NCBI RefSeq assembly: GCF_001611795.1
Contig: NZ_CP015098.1
Coordinates: 1,736,001-1,800,000, forward strand
DNA: 64,000 bases
Direction of reading: 5' to 3'
Source: Streptomyces qaidamensis
Lineage (GTDB): Bacteria; Actinomycetota; Actinomycetes; Streptomycetales; Streptomycetaceae
Below, piece after piece: positions 1 to 9,091 of the stretch. The position numbers were made by a program, and so were the translations under genes. The notes below the pieces were generated by a model that worked only from the letters and a program-made list of their open reading frames with translations, searched no databases and had not been told where the DNA came from. The first letter of the stretch is position 1. Every line of letters starts with the position of its first letter.

Positions 1-355
1 CGTCGGCCGGGGTGAGGACCTCGGACTCGTCGATGTAGTCGACGCCGAGGGACTGCAGGACCTGGGCCTCGACGAAGTGGCCGATGCGGGACTTGGCCAT
101 GACCGGGATCGAGACGGCCTCGATGATGCCCTCGATCATGTCCGGGTCGGACATGCGGGCGACGCCGCCGTCCTTGCGGATGTCGGCGGGGACCCGCTCC
201 AGGGCCATGACGGCGACGGCGCCCGCGTCCTCGGCGATCTTGGCCTGCTCCGGCGTGACGACGTCCATGATGACGCCGCCCTTGAGCTGCTCGGCCATGC
301 CGCGCTTCACTCGGGCGGTGCCGGTCTCGGGAGCCTGGTTTTCGGAGATGGACAC
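1..355 (-). CDS. pdxS: PdxS, pyridoxal 5'-phosphate synthase lyase subunit (5' part)
   Basis: The first 118 codons of PdxS run off the left edge. PdxS with the glutaminase PdxT makes pyridoxal 5'-phosphate from ribose 5-phosphate, glyceraldehyde 3-phosphate and ammonia in the cytoplasm. The visible protein starts [19 protein letters not shown] and contains the conserved early strand GGVIMDVV, which carries a substrate-binding aspartate, then [13 protein letters not shown], and MAKSRIGHF with the first Schiff-base lysine. GTG at 355 is chosen because GAGG lies 7 bases upstream and the N-terminus fits the actinobacterial family. The C-terminal two thirds lie outside the window. Confidence 0.97.
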   Translation of the reverse strand, partial: MSISENQAPETGTARVKRGMAEQLKGGVIMDVVTPEQAKIAEDAGAVAVMALERVPADIRKDGGVARMSDPDMIEGIIEAVSIPVMAKSRIGHFVEAQVLQSLGVDYIDESEVLTPAD

Positions 356-490
356 GGGTGACCTCGCTGATGGGAAAGAGGGTTTCTGCAGCACTGAGGA
401 AACGTGAGAGAACCAGGCCACAGCAAGGGCCAATGGGAACGCCGTGGATCCTTTTGCGACGGACGGCCGGAAAACGACAGGTGAACGAGC

Positions 491-1042
491 TCAGGCGGCC
501 CGGTCCACCAGGGCCACCGGAGGCTCGTCGTCCATCTCGAAGGCCATCGGGAAGGGCGCGTGACCGGCCAGGCGGAACCAGCGCACCTTGCGGTGCCGGC
601 GCAGGGCCCGGGCCGCCCGTACGGTGTCGTTGTGGAACCGGCGGGCCATCGGCACCCTGCGGACCGCCTCGGTGAGTTCCCGGGCCGCTTCCTCTCCCCC
701 GGGCGCCTCCCGCACCGCCTCCACCTGCGGAGCCTCTCCGAAGACGGCCCGCAGCGCCTGGCTCAGCTCGCTCTCGGCGATCTCCCGCTGTTCCTGCTGG
801 GCCTGCCGGGCGGCGTGCGCGGCCTCGTACAGCACGATCGAGGCGGCCGGGTCCAGGACCCCGGAGGTCGCCAGTTCCTGCGCCACCGAGGCCCGGCGCA
901 GCAGCTGCGCGTCCAGGGCGGCCCGGGCGGCGTCGATCCGGGCGTGGAGACGGTCGAGCCGGCCGGCGGTCCAGCTCAGGTAGAGCCCGATCGCGACCAG
1001 GGCGACGGCGATCCAGATGAGAGTGGTGGTCACGGGCGGCAA
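491..1042 (-). CDS. LemA-like membrane-anchored protein
   Basis: This 183-residue protein has one N-terminal membrane segment (about residues 7-24, LIWIAVALVAIGLYLSW). A long charged Arg/Ala/Glu-rich helical part follows that could form an antiparallel bundle. The C-terminal stretch with RRFHNDTVRAARALRRHRKV resembles the end of LemA proteins (a Y/F-N-D-x-V pattern). No enzymatic motif is visible. The gene lies between pimA and pdxS on the same strand, 135 bases before pdxS, and could be co-transcribed with it. Function is unknown; the LemA assignment is by pattern and moderately sure. Confidence 0.8.
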   Translation of the reverse strand: MPPVTTTLIWIAVALVAIGLYLSWTAGRLDRLHARIDAARAALDAQLLRRASVAQELATSGVLDPAASIVLYEAAHAARQAQQEQREIAESELSQALRAVFGEAPQVEAVREAPGGEEAARELTEAVRRVPMARRFHNDTVRAARALRRHRKVRWFRLAGHAPFPMAFEMDDEPPVALVDRAA

Positions 1043-1143
1043 GGCTAGCGGCAGGCGCGGCCACGCCGTTCACCCCGCCCCGCCCGTGGCCGGCGGCTGC
1101 GGCGGGCGACTCCGGGCGGCCCGGGCCTCGGTCCGGGCCAGGG

Positions 1144-1244
1144 GCGGCCCATCGACCGGGCCCGCGGTACCGACCAGGCCGGGCGACCCGTCGACCCAGC
1201 CCTCACCAGCAGCCGGTCCAAGCGACCCATCGACCCGGCCCTCA
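1144..1244. repeat. Degenerate 39-bp tandem repeat, three units, at the 3' end of pimA
   Basis: Three copies of a unit beginning GCG(A/G)CCC(A/G)TCGACC start at 1144, 1183 and 1222, exactly 39 bp apart. The last copy runs into the stop codon of the mannosyltransferase gene at 1242-1244. The unit is in frame with itself (13 codons) but lies after the stop. It is probably replication slippage in an intergenic spacer. Confidence 0.7.
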
Positions 1245-2405
1245 GTCCCGGGCGAACCCCAGCCGCCCCCAGAGCCCGGTCGTCCGCTCGTCCTCGGCGA
1301 CCGCCGCCGCTCCGGCCGTCACCGTCTCGTAGACGGACAGGATGTCCGCGCCGACGGTCGACCAGTCGAAGCGCCGTACGTGGGCGCTGCCCCGCTCGCG
1401 CAGCTCCGCCCGCCGCTCCGGGTCGGCCAGCAGCCGTACGGCCGCGTCGGCCAGGGCGTCGGCGTCCTCGTTGGGGAACAGTTCACCGGCCGCCCCCCGG
1501 TCCAGGACCTGGGCGAAGGCGTCCAGGTCGGAGGCGAGGACAGGGGCTCCGGCGGACATCGCCTCGACGAGGATGATGCCGAAGCTCTCGCCGCCGGTGT
1601 TGGGCGCGACGTACAGGTCGACGCTGCGCAGGAAGCGGGCCTTGTCCTCGTCGCTGACCATGCCGAGGAACTCGACGCGGGAGCGCAGCTCGGACGGCAG
1701 GGACTCCACGGCCTCCTCCTCGTCACCTCGCCCGGCGACCAGCAGCCTGGTCTGCGGGCGCGCGGCGAGGATCTTCGGCAGGGCCCTCATCAGCACTGGG
1801 AGTCCCTTGCGGGGCTCGTCGATGCGCCCTATGAAGCCGATCGTGTCGCCCTGCCACTCCGACTTGGGCTCGGCCTCCGCGAAGAAGTCGACGTCGACGC
1901 CGTTGGGGATCACGACGGCGTCCCCGCCGAGGTGCTCGACCAGGGTGCGGCGGGCGTACTCACTGACCGCGATGCGGGCGCTGATCTTCTCCAGGGCGGC
2001 CTGGAGGATCGAGTACGCGGCGATCATCGCGCGGGAGCGCGGGTTGGAGGTGTGGAAGGTCGCCACGATCGGACCCTGGGCGGCCCAGCAGGTCAGCAGG
2101 CCCAGCGAGGGTGAGGTCGGCTCGTGGATGTGGATCACGTCGAACGCGCCGTCGTGCAGCCAGCGGCGCACCCGGGCGGCGCTCAGGAAGCCGAAGTTCA
2201 GCCGGGCCACCGAGCCGTTGTACGGCACCGGCACCGCGCGCCCGGCCGAGACGACGTACGGCGGCAGCGGGGTGTCGTCGTCGGCCGGGGCGAGCACGGA
2301 CACCTCGTGGCCGAGGCGGAGGAAGTACTCGGCGAGGTCCCGGATGTGGAACTGGACGCCGCCCGGTACGTCCCAGGAGTACGGGCAGACGATGCCGATT
2401 CTCAC
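1242..2405 (-). CDS. pimA: Phosphatidylinositol alpha-mannosyltransferase (PimA-type GT4)
   Basis: This 387-residue GT-B glycosyltransferase is predicted to move mannose from GDP-mannose to phosphatidylinositol on the inner membrane face, the first step of phosphatidylinositol mannoside synthesis. It begins VRIGIVCPYSWDVPGGVQFH, the typical PimA start with the glycine-rich acceptor/GDP loop. It later has GFIGRIDEPRKGLPVL and, near residue 275, ESFGIILVEAMSAGAPVLAS, the GT4 E-x7-E nucleotide-sugar motif. GTG at 2405 is preferred over a longer frame because it overlaps the TGA of the upstream acyltransferase (GTGA), indicating translational coupling. It is the third gene of the pgsA-acyltransferase-pimA operon. 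Confidence 0.95.
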   Translation of the reverse strand: MRIGIVCPYSWDVPGGVQFHIRDLAEYFLRLGHEVSVLAPADDDTPLPPYVVSAGRAVPVPYNGSVARLNFGFLSAARVRRWLHDGAFDVIHIHEPTSPSLGLLTCWAAQGPIVATFHTSNPRSRAMIAAYSILQAALEKISARIAVSEYARRTLVEHLGGDAVVIPNGVDVDFFAEAEPKSEWQGDTIGFIGRIDEPRKGLPVLMRALPKILAARPQTRLLVAGRGDEEEAVESLPSELRSRVEFLGMVSDEDKARFLRSVDLYVAPNTGGESFGIILVEAMSAGAPVLASDLDAFAQVLDRGAAGELFPNEDADALADAAVRLLADPERRAELRERGSAHVRRFDWSTVGADILSVYETVTAGAAAVAEDERTTGLWGRLGFARD

Positions 2406-3310
2406 GGGCGCCCCTTCTCGGCGTCGAGGTCCGCGAGCCACAGGCGCTGCAGCATGTGCCAGTCCTCCGGATGCTCGGCGATGCCGCTGGCGAAGGCGTC
2501 GGCCAGCGCCTGTGTCATGGCAGACGTCTTCTCGGCGCGCGTACCTGACTCGGGCACCTCGACCGGCGGGTGGACGCGGCCCCGCATCACGGGCGATTCG
2601 TCGTACCAGAGCGTGACGGGCAGCAGCAGGGCGCCGGTCTGCTGGGCGAGCAGGGCGGGTCCGGCGGGCATCCGGGCCGTGTCGCCGAAGAAGTCCACCT
2701 CGACGCCCGAGGCGGACAGGTCGCGGTCGGCGACCAGGCAGACCAGGCCGCCGTCGCGCAGCCGCCGGGCCAGGGTGCCGAAGGCGGTGCCGCCGCTGTG
2801 CGGCAGGACCTCCATGCCGAGGCCCTCGCGGTAGGCGACGAACCGGTCGTAGAGCGTCTCGGGCTTCAGCCGCTCGGCGACCGTGGTGAAGGGGAGGCCG
2901 AGCTTCGTGGTGAGCCAGGCACCGGCGAGGTCCCAGTTGGCCAGGTGCGGCAGGGCGAGGACGACGCCCTTGCCGGCGGCGAGGCCCTCGGTGAGGTGGT
3001 GCAGGTCCTTGACCTCGACTCCGCCCTTGATCCGCTCAGCGCTCCAGGCCGGGAGGCGGAAGGACTCGATCCAGTAGCGCAGGTAGGAGCGCATGCCCAC
3101 GCGGGACAGCTCGGCGAGGCGCTCGGGGCTCGCGCCGGGCACCACGCGCGCGTAGTTGCTCTCCAGGCGCTGGACGCCCTTGCCGCGCTGCTTCCAGGCC
3201 AGGTCGGCGATGGTCCGGCCGAGCCGTGCGGCGACCGGCTCGGGGAGCTTCTTGACCGTGCTCCAGCCGAGGCCGTACAGCGCGTCCGTCAGCCGGTCCT
3301 GTGCGCTCAC
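2402..3310 (-). CDS. Phosphatidylinositol mannoside acyltransferase (LpxL/HtrB-like)
   Basis: This 302-residue membrane-associated acyltransferase is predicted to acylate the mannose of phosphatidylinositol monomannoside. It has the HX4D motif in ALPHLANWDLAG (about residue 119), expected of the LpxL/HtrB/PatA lysophospholipid acyltransferase superfamily, and a conserved Asp/Arg region VADRDLSASGVEVDFFG. Both ends overlap neighbours by four bases: its GTG at 3310 overlaps the stop of the CDP-alcohol phosphatidyltransferase, and its stop overlaps the pimA start. This strongly supports a single polycistronic PIM operon. Confidence 0.93.
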   Translation of the reverse strand: MSAQDRLTDALYGLGWSTVKKLPEPVAARLGRTIADLAWKQRGKGVQRLESNYARVVPGASPERLAELSRVGMRSYLRYWIESFRLPAWSAERIKGGVEVKDLHHLTEGLAAGKGVVLALPHLANWDLAGAWLTTKLGLPFTTVAERLKPETLYDRFVAYREGLGMEVLPHSGGTAFGTLARRLRDGGLVCLVADRDLSASGVEVDFFGDTARMPAGPALLAQQTGALLLPVTLWYDESPVMRGRVHPPVEVPESGTRAEKTSAMTQALADAFASGIAEHPEDWHMLQRLWLADLDAEKGRP

Positions 3311-4014
3311 GTGGCCGCCTCGCTCCCGTGGGAGGCGTTCTGCTGCTCGTCCCCGTCATCCTGCTCGCCCTGCGCGGCCGCCTCTGCCTCGGCCTCGGCG
3401 GATTCCCGGCGGACCGTGACGACCCGCTGGATCAGCGTGACGAGGCTGCCGACCGCGACGATCCACAGGGCGACGGGCAGCAGGTACTGGATCCCGGGCA
3501 CACCGAACGCGTGCAGGCCCGCGAGCCCGGCCGCGACCAGGGAGATCACCAGACGCTCGGCCCGCTCGACGAGCCCGTTGACCGCGACCGGCAGACCGAT
3601 CGACTCGCCCCGGGCCTTGGTGTACGACACCACCTGGCCGCTGGCCAGGCAGAAGATCGAGACGGCGCACAGGACGAGATCGTCGCCCCCACCGGCGTAC
3701 CACAGGATGAAGCCGCCGAAGATCGCGCCGTCGGCGACCCGGTCGAGCGTGGAGTCCAGGAAGGCGCCCCAGCGGCTGGAGCGGCCGAGCTGACGGGCCA
3801 TGTTGCCGTCGACGAGGTCGGAGAACACGAAGAGTGTGATCACGACCGTGCCCCAGAAGAACTCGCCCATGGGGTAGAAGACCAGCGCGCCCGCCACCAC
3901 ACCGGCCGTGCCGATGAGTGTGACGGCGTCGGGGCTGACGCCCCGCCGGATCAGAAACGCGGCGAACGGTGTGAGGACACGCGTGAAGAATGCACGCGCG
4001 TACTTGTTCAGCAT
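3307..4014 (-). CDS. pgsA: Phosphatidylinositol-phosphate synthase (CDP-alcohol phosphatidyltransferase)
   Basis: This membrane enzyme joins CDP-diacylglycerol to inositol 1-phosphate, giving phosphatidylinositol phosphate for the PIM pathway encoded downstream. It carries the full family signature: DLVDGNMAR, then eight residues, G, three residues, D, three residues, D (in RWGAFLDSTLD). Several hydrophobic segments surround it. I use ATG at 4014 (MLNKYARAFF), with GGGAAGG just upstream, giving 235 residues. An in-frame ATG at 4071 would add 19 residues but has no visible ribosome site, and the frame stays open to 4269 without family resemblance. It is first in the PIM operon and divergent from the EF-G-like gene. 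Confidence 0.92.
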   Translation of the reverse strand: MLNKYARAFFTRVLTPFAAFLIRRGVSPDAVTLIGTAGVVAGALVFYPMGEFFWGTVVITLFVFSDLVDGNMARQLGRSSRWGAFLDSTLDRVADGAIFGGFILWYAGGGDDLVLCAVSIFCLASGQVVSYTKARGESIGLPVAVNGLVERAERLVISLVAAGLAGLHAFGVPGIQYLLPVALWIVAVGSLVTLIQRVVTVRRESAEAEAEAAAQGEQDDGDEQQNASHGSEAAT

Positions 4015-4289
4015 GGCCTTCCCGAGGGTCGGTGTCGCCGTCTGGCCCCTGCTGGCCACCGGCTGGCCCATCGTAGTCACGCGCGCGCGTGGGCGAGGCG
4101 CGGGCACCCGCACCCCTTTCGGGGGAACCCGCGAGCCGCTGGTGGGCGGCGCGGTCACGTCGTTCGTATGGACGCACCGTGACGGGAGTGGGAAGGTCGA
4201 ATGACCGCGGGCGTCGCCGGAGCCGCACCGCACGCGGATCCCGCGTGTCCGCGCCCACAGGGACCTCACCGTGCACGGGAGGCAGGATC

Positions 4290-6488
4290 ATGGGCGACAA
4301 GGCACAGACACACCCTGGGGCCGCCGGCAGGGCACAAGCGGCCGACCACCCTCAGTCCGTACGGAATGTGGTGCTGGTCGGCCACTCCGGATCGGGCAAG
4401 ACCACGTTGGTGGAAGCCCTCGCGCTGACGGCGGGGGCGGTGAACCGGGCGGGCCGCGTCGAGGACGGCGGCACCGTCTCCGACTACGACGACATCGAGC
4501 ACCGGCAGCAGCGCTCGGTACAGCTCTCCCTGGTGCCCGTCGAGTGGGACGGCATCAAGGTCAATCTCCTCGACACCCCCGGATACGCCGACTTCGTCGG
4601 TGAACTCAGGGCCGGTCTGCGCGCGGCGGACGCGGCCCTCTTCGTCGTCTCGGCCTCGGACGGCGTGGACGGCTCGACCCGCATGGTGTGGGAGGAGTGC
4701 GCGGCCGTGGGCATGCCCCGGGCCATCGTCGTCACGCACCTGGAGTCGGCGCGTTCCGACTTCGAGGAGATGACCCGCAGCTGCGCCGAGGCCTTCGGCG
4801 CGGACGACCCCGACGCGGTCCTGCCGCTCTACCTGCCGCTGCACGGCCCCCAGGCGGGCGACGGACACGCACCCGTGACCGGGCTGATCGGGCTGCTGTC
4901 GCAGAAGCTGTTCGACTACTCGACCGGCGAGCGCAAGGAGTCCGAGCCGGGCGAGGACCAGCTGCCGCTGATCGAGGAGGCCCGCAACCGGCTCATCGAG
5001 GGGATCATCGCCGAGAGCGAGGACGAGACCCTCATGGACCGCTACCTCGGCGGGGAGCCGGTCGACGTCAAGACGCTCATCGAGGACCTGGAGCGGGCCG
5101 TCGCGCACGGGGTCTTCTTCCCCGTCCTGGCCGCCGCCCCCGCGGCCGAGGGCTCACGGCAGGGACTCGGCACGGTGGAGCTGCTGGAGCTGATCACGCG
5201 GGGCTTCCCGACGCCGCTGGAGCACGAGACGGTGCGGGTGACGACCATCGACGGCAAGCCGCGCGAGCTCAAGCCGTGCGACCCGGACGCCCCGCTGGTC
5301 GCGGAGGTCGTGAAGACCTCCTCGGACCCGTACGTGGGCCGGCTGTCGCTGATCCGCCTGTTCTCCGGCACCCTGCGCGCCGACCAGACGGTCCATGTCT
5401 CCGGGCACGGCCTGGCCGACCGCGGGCACGAGGACCACGACGTCGACGAGCGGATCGGCGCCCTGTCCACGCCGTTCGGCAAGCAGCAGCGCCCGGTGTC
5501 GCACGTCATCGCGGGCGACCTGGCCTGCGTGGCCAAACTGAGCCGTGCCGAGACCGGCGACACCCTGTCCGCCAAGGACGACCCGCTGCTGATGGAGCCG
5601 TGGCAGATGCCCGACCCGCTGCTGCCGCTGGCCATCCAGGCGCACAGCAAACCCGACGAGGACAAGCTGTCCCAGGGCCTGGCCCGGCTGGTGGCCGAGG
5701 ACCCGACGATGCGGCTGGAGCAGAACCAGGACACCCACCAGGTGGTCCTGTGGTGCCTGGGCGAGGCGCACGCCGACGTCGCCCTGGAGCGGCTGCGCAG
5801 CCGGTACGGCGTCCAGGTCGACGTCGTCCCCCACCGGGTGTCCCTGCGCGAGACGTTCGCGGACAAGTCGGCCGGCCGGGGCAGGCACGTCAAGCAGTCC
5901 GGCGGGCACGGGCAGTTCGCGATCTGCGAGATCGAGGTCGAGCCGCTGCCCGGCGGGTCCGGCATCGAGTTCGTCGACAAGGTCGTGGGCGGCGCGGTGC
6001 CCCGGCAGTTCATCCCGTCGGTGGAGAAGGGCGTCAGGGCCCAGGCGGCCAAGGGAGTGGTGGCCGGGTATCCGCTCATCGACGTACGGGTGACCCTCCT
6101 GGACGGCAAGGCGCACTCGGTGGACTCCTCCGACGCCGCCTTCCAGACGGCCGGCGCGCTGGCGCTGCGGGAGGCCGCGGCCGACGCGAGGATCCATCTG
6201 CTGGAGCCGGTCGCCGAGGTGTCGGTGCTGGTCGGCGACGACTTCGTGGGCGCGGTGATGAGTGACCTGTCGGGGCGGCGCGGCCGGGTGCTCGGCACCG
6301 AGCAGACTCCGGGCGGGCGCACCCTGATCCGGGCCGAGGTGCCGGAGATCGAGATCGGCCGGTACGCGATCGACCTGCGGTCGATGGCGCACGGCACGGC
6401 GGGGTTCAGCCGCCGGTACGCGCGCCACGAGCCGATGCCGCAGCAGGTCGCGGACCGGGTGCGTGAAGAGGAGCGCAAGGCCTCGTAG
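4290..6488 (+). CDS. Elongation factor G-like GTPase (EF-G2 type)
   Basis: This 732-residue paralogue of EF-G has a P-loop GHSGSGKTT near residue 34, a switch-2 region DTPGYADF, and the later EF-G domains II-V (RETFADKSAGRG..HVKQSGGHGQF is typical of domain IV). The G4 motif, normally NKxD, reads THLE (VVTHLESARSD), so base recognition is altered. Mycobacterial EF-G2 is known to bind GTP but to lack ribosome-stimulated GTPase, so this is probably not the main translocase. ATG at 4290 follows GGGAGGCAGG at optimal spacing. The longer frame upstream overlaps the divergent promoter region. Confidence 0.93.
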   Translation: MGDKAQTHPGAAGRAQAADHPQSVRNVVLVGHSGSGKTTLVEALALTAGAVNRAGRVEDGGTVSDYDDIEHRQQRSVQLSLVPVEWDGIKVNLLDTPGYADFVGELRAGLRAADAALFVVSASDGVDGSTRMVWEECAAVGMPRAIVVTHLESARSDFEEMTRSCAEAFGADDPDAVLPLYLPLHGPQAGDGHAPVTGLIGLLSQKLFDYSTGERKESEPGEDQLPLIEEARNRLIEGIIAESEDETLMDRYLGGEPVDVKTLIEDLERAVAHGVFFPVLAAAPAAEGSRQGLGTVELLELITRGFPTPLEHETVRVTTIDGKPRELKPCDPDAPLVAEVVKTSSDPYVGRLSLIRLFSGTLRADQTVHVSGHGLADRGHEDHDVDERIGALSTPFGKQQRPVSHVIAGDLACVAKLSRAETGDTLSAKDDPLLMEPWQMPDPLLPLAIQAHSKPDEDKLSQGLARLVAEDPTMRLEQNQDTHQVVLWCLGEAHADVALERLRSRYGVQVDVVPHRVSLRETFADKSAGRGRHVKQSGGHGQFAICEIEVEPLPGGSGIEFVDKVVGGAVPRQFIPSVEKGVRAQAAKGVVAGYPLIDVRVTLLDGKAHSVDSSDAAFQTAGALALREAAADARIHLLEPVAEVSVLVGDDFVGAVMSDLSGRRGRVLGTEQTPGGRTLIRAEVPEIEIGRYAIDLRSMAHGTAGFSRRYARHEPMPQQVADRVREEERKAS

Positions 6489-6671
6489 TTGGCGCCGGGC
6501 GCCGCCAAGTGCCCTCCTGACGGCTCCCCTCCGCGGGGGCGGGCGGCTTGACAGGCCACCCGCCCCCGCCTGCCGGTCCGGACGGATACGCTGATGACCT
6601 GATCAACAGGTGTGCGGAGCGCGGAAGTCGGGAAGGCCGCAGATGCGGATGCGGCAGCGATGGGGGCGGCA

Positions 6672-8327
6672 GTGACGGACGGATTCGACTTCAGCCCTGG
6701 GGCCCAGGTGCCCCTGGCGGGTGCGAGCGGCCAGACGGCGGCGACCTATGCGCTGGCCGCGGCGGCGTACCGCGACGACGAGGTCACCAAGATCCTGGCC
6801 GCCGACAACGAGTGGCACCAGTCCAAGGTGACTCCCCCGCGCCCCTGGGCGAAGATCTTCCGCCCCCGGTTCGGCGAGGCCTTCTCCCGTGCGGTGATCG
6901 ACCGGATGCTGGGCGCCGGGCGCAAGCCGGTCATCCAGTCCTTCGGCATCGAGCCCCAGGTCGTCGTGGAGCACTGCCTCGCGGCCCACCGCATCCGCCG
7001 CGACCGCGACAACTGGCTCTCGGCGATCACGGTGATCTGCGGGGTGCTCTTCCTGCCCGGCTTCCTCGTGTGGCTGCTGGTGTTCACGCTGCGCACCACC
7101 ATGGCCAAGCGCGAGGACAAGCGCGCGGGTGCCCTCGCCACGACGCTGCTGGTCGCCGTGGGCGCGCTGGCCGTGCTGTTCCTGATCCGCATGCCGTTCA
7201 CCGGATTCTGGGCCCTGTACGGACGCGCGGCGGTGATCATGCCGGTCGTCGGCTGGTTCTGGGCCAAGCAGATCTGCGAGCGGACCGCCCGCGACCTGCG
7301 GGAGCGCTGGTCGAGTCTGCTGTCGGGCGGTGGCGTGGGCGCCAAGATCCCCGAGGCCGTCCCCGGCAACCCCGGTGACGCGGCCGAGCAGGTCCGCAAG
7401 GAGCTGGCCCGCCTCGCCGCCGAGCAGCGGTCCAACTCGGTCTTCTACGCCGGTCCCAAGGGCATACTCGGCATGGGCACGCGCTGGGGCAGCTGGCAGC
7501 TGGCCGAGGAGCTGGTCTCCGCCGACCCGGACAAGGAGTTCCACCCGTTCCGCAGCTGGGACGTCATCGTGGCGATCCAGGGCGGTCTCGGCATGCTGGA
7601 GCGCACGTCGATCAACACCGGCGGTTTCCCCAAGCCGTCCATCACGCACTGGGTCGTCACACCGATCGGCGAGAAGGCCACGGAGGTGTCCCGGCCGAGC
7701 GGCACGGACGTCGACGCGTACACGGTCCGGACGCACGCCGTACAGGACATCTGCAACAAGCAGCAGTTCGGCAGCGGCGACCGCCACTACCTGGGCGTGC
7801 AGTGGACCTTGTGGGACGGGCATCTGGTGATCACGATGCTGATCACGGTGACGGTGCTGCACGACACGCTGCGCATCGAGGTCACCGGGCACGCCCTGGG
7901 GCCGGTCAACCCGCTGTTCAACGAGAAGCCGGCGGCCAAGGAGAAGGCGGTGCAGAAGGCTTTCCGGTTCTGGGAGACCCGCACCGTGAAGCTCCCGCTG
8001 ATCGACGCCGACGAGGTGGTACGGCTGGCAGCGCGCGCTCCGCTGACCTGGTACCCGCCGCTGCTGAAGTGGCTCGGCGGCAGTCTGACGCTGCCGGAGC
8101 CGTTCGGTCTGCGGCACGCGTGGGCCGACCAGCCGTGGCGGCACCGGTTCATGGCCGACGACGCGCTGCGGGCGGCCACGCCTGTGCTGCGGGTGGTGCA
8201 CACGGCGGCGCTGAAGGTGCTGCGGGAGAACGGGGTCGACGTGGAGAAGTTCGGGTCCAGGTCGGCGGCGCTCAGCGGGGCGGTTCAGGATGCGGCGCCG
8301 AAGAAGGCCGACGTCTACGACGCCTAG
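6672..8327 (+). CDS. Large conserved membrane protein of unknown function
   Basis: This protein of about 551 residues starts MTDGFDFSPGAQVPL with GTG at 6672 (purine-rich GGGGGCGG just upstream); ATG at 6660 and GTG at 6612 are alternatives. It has a cytoplasmic N-terminal part and hydrophobic segments around NWLSAITVICGVLFLPGFLVW and ATTLLVAVGALAVLFLI, and further ones at GFWALYGRAAVIMPVVGWF and DGHLVITMLITVTVLH. The rest is long and soluble-looking. No catalytic motif is recognised. It matches by position the unknown integral membrane protein beside EF-G2 in S. coelicolor (recalled synteny). A spacer of about 180 bases suggests its own promoter. Confidence 0.85.
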   Translation: MTDGFDFSPGAQVPLAGASGQTAATYALAAAAYRDDEVTKILAADNEWHQSKVTPPRPWAKIFRPRFGEAFSRAVIDRMLGAGRKPVIQSFGIEPQVVVEHCLAAHRIRRDRDNWLSAITVICGVLFLPGFLVWLLVFTLRTTMAKREDKRAGALATTLLVAVGALAVLFLIRMPFTGFWALYGRAAVIMPVVGWFWAKQICERTARDLRERWSSLLSGGGVGAKIPEAVPGNPGDAAEQVRKELARLAAEQRSNSVFYAGPKGILGMGTRWGSWQLAEELVSADPDKEFHPFRSWDVIVAIQGGLGMLERTSINTGGFPKPSITHWVVTPIGEKATEVSRPSGTDVDAYTVRTHAVQDICNKQQFGSGDRHYLGVQWTLWDGHLVITMLITVTVLHDTLRIEVTGHALGPVNPLFNEKPAAKEKAVQKAFRFWETRTVKLPLIDADEVVRLAARAPLTWYPPLLKWLGGSLTLPEPFGLRHAWADQPWRHRFMADDALRAATPVLRVVHTAALKVLRENGVDVEKFGSRSAALSGAVQDAAPKKADVYDA

Positions 8328-8373
8328 GCCTCCGGCGGTCGAGCCGATCAGCCGCGGGCCGGCGGTGGCTGGT

Positions 8374-8447
8374 GCCCCCGGGGGCTTCGCCCCCAGACTC
8401 CCATCGGCCTGAACGGCCTCGTCCTCGAACGCCGGACGGACTGGGGG
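8374..8447. repeat. Dispersed Streptomyces intergenic repeat with GC-rich hairpins
   Basis: The spacer between two convergent genes contains GGGGGCTTCGCCCCCAGAC, then CGGCCTGAACGGCCTCG and ACGCCGGACGGACTGGGGG. From memory, a near-identical sequence recurs in intergenic regions of many Streptomyces genomes. The first block is a perfect GGGGGC/GCCCCC hairpin. Placement between convergent ends suits a bidirectional terminator. Confidence 0.7.
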
Positions 8448-8463
8448 TGTGCACCCGCCGGAA

Positions 8464-9012
8464 TCAAGCAGTCGGCCAGGACTCCGCCAGCATCTTCCTC
8501 GTGTCCGCCAGCAGCTGCGGCAGCACCCGCGTGTGCCCCACCACCGGCATGAAGTTCGTGTCCCCACCCCAGCGCGGCACGATGTGCTGGTGCAGGTGCG
8601 CGGCGATGCCCGCGCCCGCGACCGTGCCCTGGTTCATGCCGATGTTGAAGCCGTGCGCGCCGGAGGCCGTGCGCAGGGCCGTCATGGCCTGCTTGGTGAG
8701 CTCGCCGAGCTCGGCGGTCTCCCCCGCCGTGAGGTCGGTGTAGTCGGCGACGTGCCGGTAGGGCACGGTCATCAGGTGCCCGCCGTTGTACGGGTAGAGG
8801 TTGAGCACCGCGTAGACCTGTTCGCCGCGCCGGACGACGAGCCCGTCCTCATCGGACTTGGCCGGGATCGAGCAGAAGGGGCAGCCGTCGTCGGCACCCG
8901 GGCCGGTGGGCTTGTTCTCGCCCTGGATGTAGGCCATCCGATGGGGCGTCCACAGACGCTGGAACGCGTCCTGCGTCCCCACTCCCAGCTGCTGCTCCGG
9001 CTCACTCGTCAT
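8464..9012 (-). CDS. HIT-family nucleotide hydrolase/phosphorylase-like protein
   Basis: This 182-residue histidine-triad protein has the active-site pattern HLHQHIV (about residue 143) and an N-terminal zinc-type CPFC motif, as in the actinobacterial HIT group related to Ap4A phosphorylase. Members split nucleoside phosphoramidates or dinucleoside polyphosphates; the substrate cannot be told here. ATG at 9012 (MTSEPEQQLG) is chosen because the family begins there and upstream residues are rich in His and Arg. It lies 79 bases downstream of thrS on the same strand and may form an operon with it. Confidence 0.92.
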   Translation of the reverse strand: MTSEPEQQLGVGTQDAFQRLWTPHRMAYIQGENKPTGPGADDGCPFCSIPAKSDEDGLVVRRGEQVYAVLNLYPYNGGHLMTVPYRHVADYTDLTAGETAELGELTKQAMTALRTASGAHGFNIGMNQGTVAGAGIAAHLHQHIVPRWGGDTNFMPVVGHTRVLPQLLADTRKMLAESWPTA

Positions 9013-9091
9013 GCAGTGCAGCATATGGCGTCGAGCTGGGGGGGACGGCAAAGGCCCCCGGGATCTCCCCGGGGGCCCGAACGCCGTGTGA

